A stretch of 64,000 nt of DNA from Neospora caninum Liverpool (taxonomy: Eukaryota > Apicomplexa > Conoidasida > Eucoccidiorida > Sarcocystidae). Positions 34,963 through 45,400 of the stretch are shown one piece after another. A model generated the notes under the pieces. That model was given only the letters and a program-made list of their open reading frames with translations, searched no databases and was not told where the DNA came from. The position numbers and the translations under genes were made by a program. The stretch's first letter is position 1; each line of letters starts with the position of its first letter. Where the stretch lies: contig NC_018395.1 in the NCBI RefSeq assembly GCF_000208865.1, positions 5,194,839 through 5,258,838 on the forward strand, written 5' to 3'.

Positions 34963-35007
<45 letters not shown>

Positions 35008-38000
35008 GCGCTTATGCAGAGATACAGACATCCACGTATATGCATATATGCATGTACACCTATATATGTATATATATATATATATATATCCGTCAGGCAC
35101 CTACGTATATGTCTATATGAATGTGCACGTGCATGCATTGTTTACGAGTTGCTTCGGAGCGAAAAGGGCAAGTATCGAGAGGCACAGGTTCCAAAACCCG
35201 GAAACATGAACCGGAGAGAGGAGCACGGAGTTAGGTCACAAGGACAAAAAAAGGAGCGAGAAAGCGGTGGCGAGAGCAGTCCGGATGCATCGGCTTCTTC
35301 CGCTTCTTCTTCCATGCTTCTGCGACTGTTCGTCGTGTCCGCTTTCTTCGTCTCCATGCTCTTGTTCTCCGTATTCTTGCTGGCGTCTTCTTGGCCCAGT
35401 AATCTCTTTTCTTTTCCATCGCACAACGCACAAGCATGTGCGATTTTCCTGCGGTCCTCTCAGGCATCCTTGGCGGGCTTGGGAGGGCGCTACGGATTGT
35501 ACATTTACATTTCAACGGACAGCGTCTACGAGGTTTCTGACTCGAGCCTGTAGGGTCTGTTTTAAGCTTTTCCGTGTCTCTTCTTGGTGCTTTCCTGTTT
35601 CTCTCCTCTTCTCCGGGATATTCTCTCCTCTCTCTGTATACACCCCGTGGTCGTCTCCCCGCTTCCGCGCCCCTTTTCTCTTCACAGTTTCCTGGTCTTC
35701 CTCTTTCACTCTGTACGTCGTCTCTGCTCTGCGCGTGCGCGTCTCGCTTCTCATCGTCTCGCCACCGTTCTCGCCTAGTCCTCTCCGTTTCTCGCCTTTT
35801 CTGTCGCTTTCGCTTTTCCTCTCCTGCCTTTTCAGCCTTTCCGCCTTCTCCATAGGCGTCTCTTTCCTCCTTGTTGACCGCGCAGTCTCCCTCTCCTTCA
35901 GGCTTGTCCCACCGACGCATGTCTTCCCTCCCACCTTCGTCGTTCTCGCCTTCTTCCTCGATCCTTTTCTTCCCGTCCGTTCGATTCTTTGCGTCGCTCG
36001 GTTCCTGCTGTCGCTCGTGAGTGTACCTGCGTTTCCTCCTTTTTCCGTCTGCGCGCTCTCCGTTCCTTCTCTTCAGGTGGAAGGCGCGCTCGAGCGTCAC
36101 TGAAGACCTCGCCGTCAGGCCGAAAGAGAAGGACCGAGTCGCAATCCTCAAGAAAAAGGACGCCTATGGACATGTGGGGAAGAGAAGAAAGACGCGGAGT
36201 CAGAGGCACAGCAGCTGAAAGAGAACGTTCTCTCTTAACCCGTCATTGCCTTCACGGGGAGGAGCGCAGATCCCCTCGCATGCAGACACACACTCAGAAA
36301 CTCCCCGTCTTTTCGTCCCCGCAGAGCCAGTGTGTCACTCTCGGTCTCCCGGATGACGTTTGGCTTCCCGCGCGCGGGAGGTGTCTAGCCTTTTCTTTTG
36401 TCGGCGACGCCCCTAAACAGAGACGCAAGAGCGAGATGCGCCTCGCGCGAGCGAGCGAGAAGCCGAACCCGCAGCGACGCTGGCGTTCCGGGATCTCTTT
36501 TTCTGTCTGTCCTCTGTGTTTCTCCCACGCTGGAGTTGTCCGAAAGGGCCCTAAGTGTGCGGGGGTTCGCCCGTCTCTCTGCTTCCAGCTGGAGTGTGTC
36601 GAGAAAGAACCCGCGACCGTATGAAGGTGCGCTCCGTTTTTCCCGGTTCTCTGCTCCGCATGCATGTGTCTCTATCCGCCGCGAGTGTGCGTGGTTGTGT
36701 CTGCGTGTCAGAACAAACTCGCTGTGGAAGAAGTTCTTCGCGAACAGGTGCAGAGGGATCGGCGGCCTGTCGTTTGCCTTCGGCTGGCTGATGTCGTTGG
36801 TAAGTCGAAGTCGAGAAGCGCCAGAAAAAGGATGTCGAAGCCGAGGACGAACGCAAAAGGACACAGAGGACGCAGGAGACACACAACGCACTCAACACGG
36901 GCCAAGAGGAGACACCGCCCGGGAGAAACCCGTTCTGGGGTAGCGTCGCGGCAGCGAAAAGGAAATCACGACTTTCCGCGTGGAAAAAGAAGAGCGGAAA
37001 GAACGGTGTTTTCTGAACAGAAGAACGGAAATGTGTGTTCTGAACACGCCCTCGAGACCCACAGATCGGCAACGCCTCCTCAGGCGGCGCGCTGCTGGTC
37101 TCCGTCTCCCGTCGAGAGCCAGTCCTACGGCCCGCGGAACCGTCAGCGCTTTCGTATCAGCGCTCGCCGTGTGCTCCCGCGTTAGGAATGTGCAGTTTTT
37201 CTGTTTCTTCTCCGTTGCCCCAACCGTGAGGATTCGTTCGCTCCCGTTTTTGCCCTGCGCTCTCCCGCGTCTTTCTCTCGACTCGCTGCCTCTCTCTCTT
37301 CGGAATCGCTCTGTCTCGCTCTCCTCGCTTACAGGTCCTTTCGACGACACAGATCGCTTCTGGACGTACTTCTGGTGAGCTCAGGGTGTGCACATATTCT
37401 ATAGACTAAGCGGCGCGTACAGAAGCAGCAGCTGCAGCTGCGGAAAAAGGGGGAAGACGCTGGTCCCCAGCCGAGCTTCCGTTCTCACGCCCTCCGGGGC
37501 TCCACCCGACAGTCGCAACTGAACGCAAAGGAACCTCGACCTTCCCACACGTGGCTGAAGCCGTGACAAAAACTAGCGTATCTCGATTTGTACACACTGC
37601 TCGCAGGTTGGAGGAAAAAGATATAGACATTTATACAGACGTTCAGGCACACACAGACACAGAGGAAGGCCATGGGTAGATACACTACGAGGCCGCGACA
37701 CAGAGCGGTACAAACGTGTCAGTAAAGAGACATGCAGATCTGCGTGGCGCGTCTCTGCAAGCAACTGCATGCAAAGTCAGCGATCCCCCACAAGCGGCGA
37801 GAACGGTGCAGTCCTGTCTGTTGTCTCAGGTGGACGCAAGTGGGACATCCTATCCTTGTGGTAAGCGCGTCGGTCTGCTGCCTTAAAACTCCGCACGCTC
37901 TTTTCCTGAGTTCAACTTCAGCATCTGAAGAAAGCCTCGCGAGGAAGAAACCGGAACGTGACTCCCTCCGTGCGCGTTCACAATGTTTCGCTCGAGAGCT

Positions 38001-38647
38001 GTCCTCTCCCTCTAGTGCTCTTCTTCTGTTTCCCCCGAGCTTCAGCTTTCCCGCTGTGCCTTCGTTTTGCCTTTCCGTTTCTGTTCTCGTCGCGCGTCGG
38101 TCTCTGCTGTCTCTTCGTGTGGCATCTCCCACTTGCTTGGGGGTCTCCTGCTCTCGGCACATATGGAGGTCGTGTCTGGGCATCTCTGTCGAATCTGCTT
38201 CGAAGGTTCACTTTTTCTTGTCCCTGTCTTTTTCCAGGAGCCCTCAGCCGTGACGCAACGCATGAACCTCACGTTCGTCGAAGACGTCGCGGCAGCTGTC
38301 TCCTGTCTCCTCCGCTTGCCCCTTCCTGCAGCCCCGTGTAGAACAAGTGACAGCGAGTCAGACGCACATGCGTCCGGCTCTTCTTCCTCTTCTTCGTCTC
38401 CTGAAGAGCGGAACGAAGGCATGGCGACAGACAGAGCTCGCACCGAACATGAGACTCTCTTTCGGGCATATAACTTGGTATGTTCCCCTTCGAGCCTCCC
38501 GTCTCGCTAAAGTGCAACTCCCAAGAAGATGTGGCGAGTGTTAGTAGCACACTGCCAGGCGGCCAACCTCGCGTTTGGGATCCGGGATTCCCAACAGCGA
38601 TATGGCATGAAACAAACGCACGCATGCAGGTTTTTGCAAACATATAA

Positions 38648-38678
<31 letters not shown>

Positions 38679-40908
38679 CATATGTATATATATATATATA
38701 TATATATATTTATGTATGTGTCCGTTTGTTACCATGTGCGTAAAACGGGGGCTCGATTTTGGCAGGGGACCTGTCAGTGTCCCCCGACCCTTCTCGGTGT
38801 ACGTGGAGCGCTCTCTATGTGCATACGAGGTGGGTGCATCTGGTTGTTCTGAAATACATGCGTAGAAAACTTTGAATATCCCCATTTTTTTGTCGTGAGG
38901 ATGTTTGGTTCCGGCTGCACTCTCGTCTTTTCACCTCTACGCTTCGTCTTGTGTATGTGCCGCCTCAGCCACCCCCCGCGACCCACCGGTTCTTTGTGTC
39001 TCTCAGGCATGCGAGGAGACCCTGACGCTCGTCGAGATGCTGGTACCTTTTTGCAGAGAACCATACGTTTTCGGAAGTCCCAGTCTGTAATCTGTAGCAG
39101 CTAGTCTCGCGTCAATTGTTGTTTGACTGGCCGAGCGCATGCACTCCGGACCTAGGGCTCCGAGGATAGAGATTCAGCTTTTGTCGCCAGAATTCGAGAC
39201 GAGTTACCAAATACTTCGTTCTTTCTGCGGTCCACTGCAAAAGTCGTGGAAAAGCGTGTGATGGTGTGTCGTTCCCTCGGGCGGTTTCTCCCTGCTTCTT
39301 TTGCTTTTGCGAGTGAGGTGTCCTTCTCTCATGATCCTGCTCTCGGAGCTCTCCCCTGAGTTTCTTTCCTTGCCTCTTCGTTCTCCTCTTCTCCCCCACT
39401 GTTTCCACTGCCTACGTCGTCGCAAGCAGCAGATGCGACGTGTTTCCAGTGCCGCCTATATCCTTCTCTCTTGTCTCGCTTGTGCCTTATCCTCTCATAA
39501 TCGCTCTTCTTCGCTCACCTCCGCTCTGGCCTCCCTCTCTCATCTTCTTCTTTCTTCTCATCGGGTTGCTCGTGGTTCTCTTCGCTCACCTCCGCTCTGG
39601 CCTCCCTCTGTCATCTTCTTCTTTCTTCTCATCGGGTTGCTCGTGGTTCTCTTCGCTCACCTCCGCTCTGGCCTCCCTCTCTCATCTTCTTTCTTCTCAT
39701 CGGGTTGCTCGTGGTTCTTCGCTCCGTACTGCGCGTGATTCTTCTCTCCTTTTTTCTGGAAATTCCTGTTCTCTCCCTCTCCGTCTTTCCTCTTTTCTCT
39801 CGTAGAAATTGCTGCACAAGCGGTGTGCGCTTTACCGCCGCCAAGGCCTGCTGCCTCCATCTCGCCCAGCCTCGTCTGCGTCGGTTTTCTCTGGAGAGAC
39901 AGATCTCTGTGAAAACGAGACGGCGAGCGGAGAGCGAGAGGAAGAGCTGAACTGGACGGTCGAAGAAGACTGCCTCAAGTGTCCATCATTCCTTCCTTCT
40001 GTCTGCCGCGAGACGCCGCTGTCCATGGCGAAGATTCGTTCGGAGCTACGTCTCTCACTCACGCCTCTGGTGAGGAAAGGAGCCGTCGGCACAGTTCGAA
40101 GATCTTCAAGATGCGGCGGGTCCGCACCTTGACGAAGGCGGTTGCTTTCTGGCGTTTTCGCGCTCCCTTCAGCCACCTCGCAGTTCACGTTCTTTCCCGT
40201 TCTCTCTTCCCGGGGGTTGTTGCCGGCCAATAGCGGTTTTCTCGCCTTCACGCTTGTGGCTTTCCCTCGGCATTTCCGCGTTGCTTCGTGCCTCTGCACC
40301 GTTTCCACGAGTTGTTTGAGCCTTTTTCTCCGAAACTTCTGCCTGCAGGAGGAGGCTATCCACGCCACGTGCGACTGGTTGGTCCCTGCGTCGCGACGTT
40401 TTCCCAGTGAGTCTTCCGTTCGCACGCGTGTCTTCTGGCGTGAGACTCGCCGCAACTTCCAAAAGAGAAAACGCAGGCGCATCGCCGTCTGCCAAGCTAA
40501 GTAGAAAGACGAAACACCGAGGGACAGTCCGTCGGGGGGGGTTCTCCTCGGTTCCCGTTTTCCTGTTTGAAGTCTCGAGTGCCTCCCGCGCTCTTCTGAC
40601 CTCGTGCGTGTTGGTGCTCTTCTCGTCTTCGTCCTCGCTGCTCATGTTTTATCAGTGTTTTACTTTCGTCCTGGTGTTCTGTTCGCCTCACCCCCCTCAC
40701 CCTTCCTCTCGTCTTCCTACCTCTTTTCGGCATGTGTCGTTGCACAGAAGAAGCTGCCGAGGCTGTCAAGAGGTTGCCGGCTGAGGCTCGGCAAGCAGTC
40801 AGAGCGCTACATCAAGATCTGCATCCGTTCCTCCCGTCTTCCTCGTCGTCCTCTTCTTCTTTGAGTGGTTCAGAGGACTCCAGTGATGAAGAGGAAGACA
40901 CAGTGTGA
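32899..40908 (+). CDS. NAD(P)-dependent epimerase/dehydratase-like extended SDR, 14 exons
   Basis: Predicted nucleotide-dependent oxidoreductase or nucleotide-sugar epimerase-like protein; substrate unknown. Exons: 32899..33013, 33592..33660, 33945..34033, 34753..34818, 35464..35549, 36077..36173, 36712..36799, 37335..37374, 37830..37860, 38238..38477, 39007..39042, 39806..40069, 40349..40406, 40748..40908; every junction is phase-consistent, 479 aa. Residues 23-34 ([12 protein letters not shown]) form the Rossmann dinucleotide-binding motif. FVNRGRSYW and EYHRADRRD follow as in this family, then [20 protein letters not shown] (Ser near 130), and the catalytic YxxxK as Y172-G-H-N-K176. [19 protein letters not shown] and [11 protein letters not shown] are typical of the epimerase C-terminal half. 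The C terminus ends in Ser and acidic runs. It resembles the CSP41/atypical-epimerase group but keeps YxxxK. An in-frame ATG at 32542 offers a longer N terminus. Confidence 0.87.
34423..34471. repeat. (TA)n microsatellite in SDR intron 3
   Basis: TA run of about 49 bases. A second TA run (34509-34535) follows within 40 bases, separated by sequence containing TGCGTCCAG. Confidence 0.9.
34968..35004. repeat. (TA)n microsatellite in SDR intron 4
   Basis: TA run of about 37 bases, followed by further ATATATG-type sequence up to about 35090. Confidence 0.9.
38642..38710. repeat. Imperfect (TA)n/(TATG)n microsatellite in SDR intron 10
   Basis: About 70 bases of TA broken by TATG units, between the donor at 38478 and the acceptor before 39007. 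Confidence 0.9.
39508..39720. repeat. 69-bp tandem repeat, about three copies, in SDR intron 11
   Basis: Unit begins tcttcgctcacctccgctct and ends with gggttgctcgtggt. Copies start at 39508, 39577 and 39646. The second differs by single bases and the third is shortened by a few bases. The array is pyrimidine-rich on the coding strand and sits about 85 bases upstream of the exon 12 acceptor (before 39806). Confidence 0.92.
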
Positions 40909-41787
40909 CGCTCCTTCCATTGTCTGCGCTCTTCTGTTCTGTTTCGTTCGTTTTCTCTTCTCCCCCCTCTCCGGTTTTCCTTGTGTCTCCTTTCTCCCGG
41001 AGGCGCTTCCCGATCGCGCTCCTCAGAAGCTCATCCCGACCCTCCTGTGCACGGTATTCTGTCTCCCCCCGTATTCCACTCGTCCCCTGTCTCCTTGAGG
41101 CGGTTCTTTCTTCCTGTTGAAGCCCTTCTTCTTTTCAACGCCACCCGCAGTCGGCGAAACTGAGAGCCACCGCTGGTGTCGAAAATACAAGAGAAAGCAA
41201 GCGTTCGAGAAAAACGCGAGAAACGCCGACTGCATGCAGGCCCTAAACGCTTGTCCTTAGGGCACGCACCCTTTTGTGGACTGACGCTTGAAGCAGAGGG
41301 AAAAAAGAAACTCTGCTCCCCGGGGCGATCTCGGATAGGGCAGATTTTCGCAGTGTTTCCTGGTGCAAACGTGGGCTACTGAGAGCTAGGAGAGAGATAG
41401 GCGAGAGATCGAAGAGAGATATATGAGAGGAAGCTAGAAGAGCGATAGGCGAGAGATCGAAGAGAGGAAAGCCACGAGAGAGCTAGAAGTAGCGAGAGCT
41501 AGAGATGGCCAGATCAACAGACAGTGGAGTAGCGTGGTTATATCGGTCGCAAGAGGAAGGCCTTTTCGCCGTCTGCGTTTGGGCGCCGTTCTCTGGCTGG
41601 TGTGCGCCGGCAAAGCGTTTGCTGCATGCAGCTTGGGAAGAGGCAGCGAGAACAGCCGAATATCAGTGGGTCTTTTCTTTTTTACGGAGGATAGTAACTT
41701 CTTTGTACCCATTTCTGGACAGGGGTTCGGGCATTTGCGCGGCTTCCGACGCGCTGTGAGCGCGAGAAAGGCAGGGCGGCCGGAGGC

Positions 41788-41824
41788 CCTCAACTCTGTT
41801 TGCTAGAAGCAAACAGAGTTGAGG
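41788..41824. other. Perfect 17-bp inverted repeat with 3-base loop
   Basis: The left arm, 41788-41804 (cctcaactctgtttgct), is the exact reverse complement of the right arm, 41808-41824; the loop is AGA. It lies between convergent genes, about 880 bases after the SDR stop and 580 bases beyond the C2-DUF1765 stop. If transcribed from either strand it would fold into a fully paired 17-bp stem. Role unknown. Confidence 0.9.
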
Positions 41825-42264
41825 AGAGAGTCTTTAGTGTCTGTTGCCTGCGCGAGGGGCAAGACTGCAAGAGACATCCCTTTTTCTGTACAGAATGCAT
41901 GCAAGGCCAAAGGGACAACAAGCGGCTGGCGCAGTCGCGTCCTTGGAGTTCTCCACGCATGTGACATCCACGACAGCTCAAAACACGCCTCCACCCCTCT
42001 ACCTTCAGCGTTTCATCCCCCTTCTTCACAAGCATTCCTAGGCCTGCGCATTCAATTCACGCAAAAACTCCATTTAGCCGAGCTACACGGAAGTCCTTCT
42101 CTGGATTCCACGCACGCCTCTCTCCACACATACGAAAAAGGGAACCCGACGCAACTCCACGCAAAAGTGTGTATATATATATATATACATATGTATATAT
42201 GTCCATTTGCATTTTCATACGCGTGCTCACACACAACTACGAATGACTCGCGTCTACACATAAA

Positions 42265-42266
42265 CG

Positions 42267-42303
<37 letters not shown>
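42265..42303. repeat. Compound (TA)n-(GA)n microsatellite
   Basis: A TA run of about 20 bases followed directly by a GA run of about 20 bases, just 3' of the C2-DUF1765 gene, probably within its 3' untranslated region. Confidence 0.88.
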
Positions 42304-42401
42304 GTCGCATTGGTTTTTTCTCGAGCCCAAAGCCCCCAGAGGGTTCTGTCCTTCCCATTTTCCTCGTGCGTTTCCCCAGGTTCTCGCGCGTCTCCGGGCA
42401 A

Positions 42402-45400
42402 TTAGGAGTCGAGGGGGACGTCTGTGTTGGAGTCGAGAGGCGCGGCCGGGATGTGCATGGCGGGAAGCGAGCTAGCGCCTGCCATGACCCATTCGCGGTA
42501 CGCCGAGACTTCTGCATGCCATTCCTTCACGGCGATTTTCGCGTAGACTTGGAGGTGAGGGGGGAGCTCGACGAGGCCTTCCGCCCAGAGCCGCAAGTCG
42601 ATGTCTTCCAGGTTCCCCCCCGTCGAGGACAAGTCGACTGCCGAGAAGTTGACGCCAAGGCTTCCGGTGCGGCCGGGAGTCGCCGGCGAGGGTCCCCTGT
42701 CTGCGCTGCCTCTTCTGCCTCGGGCCGCGGACCTCGCCGGCGCGCCTGCTTGCCCGGCCGGCGCCGCGCCTTCCTCGGCGCAGCCACTCGCCTCGTTGGG
42801 CTCCACGTCGTCGGCGCCCACGGCCCGCGCTGAGACGGACGCGGTGTCTCCTTCGGAGCCCGCGACGCACGGCGTCGCCTCGCCCGCAGTGTCTTCGCCA
42901 GGGCCCTCGCCCGGCGTGCTCAGCAACCCCGCCGGCCTGTCTCCGCGCGCGGCCTCGGGCGTCCACCCCGGCGTGAGGTTGTACCGGAACTTTCCGCGGC
43001 CAGCCGCCGGCTGCAGCGAAGGGTGCGTAGGGTTCTGCCCCTGGCGCTGGAGCTCGAGAACGTGGGCGATCAACTTCGTGGCGAATCCCGGGAGGACGAG
43101 AGGCGCGTTCAGGCGCTTCAGAAAGCTCGCGAGAACCATGTAGCCCTGGAAGACGATCCGCTCTTCCGGACTGAGGCGAATCGAAGTGATGAGCTCCTCC
43201 TGGAGTCTCAGGACGCTCGGATCGGGCCCCGCAGCCGCTGCAGCCTCTGCAGCCGCTGCCGCTTCCGTCCCCTCGTCCTCTTTCTCGCCTGGCTTCGCTG
43301 CCGAGGCCTCGCGGGCCTTGTCGTCTTCCTTCTTGGGTTGGCCCGAGAGGCTCTGGAGCAGGGCGTTGGCGGCGGTGGTGTTTGCGGCAGTGACGGTGTT
43401 TGTGCGCGTGACGATTTTCCGGGCGCCCTCGCAGAGCCGGTAGAGGAGAAACCACATGTAGGATTTCCGGACGAGCCAGGACCAGTTGAGGAAGAGGTGG
43501 AGGAAGTAGTTGTGGAGCATGAGGTCCACAACGATCGAGCGCAGGTGTTCGCGGTGGAAGAGCGGGAGGTTCTTGTAGACGAACCAGACGGCCTTGGCGA
43601 CGTTCACGCAGATGTCGCAGGCGACGACGATGTCTAGACCTTTCTTGAGGAAGTTGAAGTCGAAGCTGGTCGGGAGTTCCTGCCCGCGAATCTTGAGCAC
43701 CTCCATCCAGTAGTCGACGTAGTTCAGCGCCGCAAAGACCGCCGGCGAGTTGTACACTGACGTCTTGAGGAAGAGGACTTTGCTGAACACTGAGAGCAGT
43801 TTCTCGTTTGCCAGCATCGCCCCACTGCTGTTCAGGAGCGAGTCTGGGTACTTGGTGACGGGTCGGAGTTTCATCTCCAGCAGCAGCGCCTTGAGGAGAA
43901 TCGCGTACCCGGGTAGCTGCTGCCAGGTCAGCGCCTCCGTCGTCGGCGAGGACTGGAAGACGTGGCGACACCACTGCTCGAGGAAGGAGAAGAAGAGCGC
44001 ACCCCGCTGCGAGAACGGACCCTTCCACTGGAGCGGCTCGTCCCCGACAGTCTGGTCGCGGAGCCGGGACAGCGCGTCGGCCAGGGCGGCCTCGCCAAAG
44101 TACGACTTCACGTACGCGTGGAAGGCTCCCCAGTCGAGAGAGATCCGTAGCTCGCAGTGTCGGTTCCACTTCTCCATCTTCTTCAGGCTCTGCGCGTCGA
44201 GGAGGTACTCGGTGCCGCGCCACTCCTCGATGTCCGTCTCCCGCTCTTCCGCCGTCAGGAGACAGTCGAGCAACTCCTCGCGGAAGACCGGCAGACGGAA
44301 GTAGGCGATCGAGAGGAAGACGGAGATGTACTTCTTCTGCCCCTCAAAGATCGCGTCGGAGCAGAAGTTGCTCAGCGCGTAAAACAGCATGCGGTGTAAC
44401 AGGAGAAAGTACTGCCGACAAATCTTCATGTGCTTGTGGTGCACGGCCACGAGCTCCTTCTTCTCCGCAGACAGCGACCGCGCGAGAGTCGCCAGGGTCC
44501 TCAGACGGTCCGACGCCGTCACGCCGCGCTCGAGCGCTCGCGGCACCCCGACGCCGCTGCCCGCCTTCGCGGCAAGCTCTGCCTTCTCCGTGTCTCCTGG
44601 ACTCGAGACGACGGCGGACGCCGACGGGCTGTCGACGAACTCCTCGCGCCTCCCGTCTTCCACCGGTCCGCTGGCGGGGTCTCCAGACGCCTGCGGCTTC
44701 AAGCCCAACTCGGCCAGCGCAGCCCGCAACGAGGCGCCCGCACTCGAGAGCAGGACAGTTGACGAGCGGTGTCGCGGGCTGCTCAGCGCCCGCGCGCTTC
44801 GCGCCTTCACCAGAGGCCCTCCACTTTTCTGGGGCGCAGCCTCCAGCCGCGCGACCTCGTCAGTCCCCACAGCCCCCACCGCGGAACTCCCCTTCTTCTC
44901 CTCGTCGCTCCGTTCCACCCCGTCGACGGCAGCCGACGGTGACCCCGCCGTAGTGAGGAAGTGGCGAAAGAGGTCGCCGTCTTCGTCTTCTTCTTCGTCT
45001 TCTTCCTCGTCGATCTCTGCGTACTTGACTGAATTCGGCACGCAGTACTCCTCGCCCCCATGCAGCGCGCCGACCGGACCAAAGACAGGCGACTCCATCG
45101 ACTTCCTCTCCTCGCCTTCAGGGTCCGGCTCGCCCTCGCGGTCGCTCCGGTCCTCGCCCTTCTCCGTCGCCTTCTGCGCCGCAGCCCCCGCAGAGACTCC
45201 CTCACGGCCTCGGGGGCCAGTCTGCGCTTCCTTCCCGGGTTTCCCCGCCTCGCTCGGCGGCTCGCAGCCTTCTCCGCCCCGCGGATTCGTCACGTCTTCC
45301 CTCGAGTCGACAAGCGCGTCCCTGCTCGCCAGCACGAAGTCGCTGCACACGGAGTCGCGCGGGTCGTCCCCAGCCTTCTTCTCGTCCTCTCGCGCCCCGT

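Larger units (their letters stand above)
40909..42401. other. Convergent intergenic region between SDR and C2-DUF1765 genes
   Basis: About 1.5 kb between two stop codons on opposite strands. It holds a GA-rich stretch with a duplicated 23-base motif (41396-41418 and 41444-41466), a perfect hairpin at 41788-41824 and TA/GA microsatellites near 42265-42303. No protein or RNA gene is supported. Confidence 0.6.
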
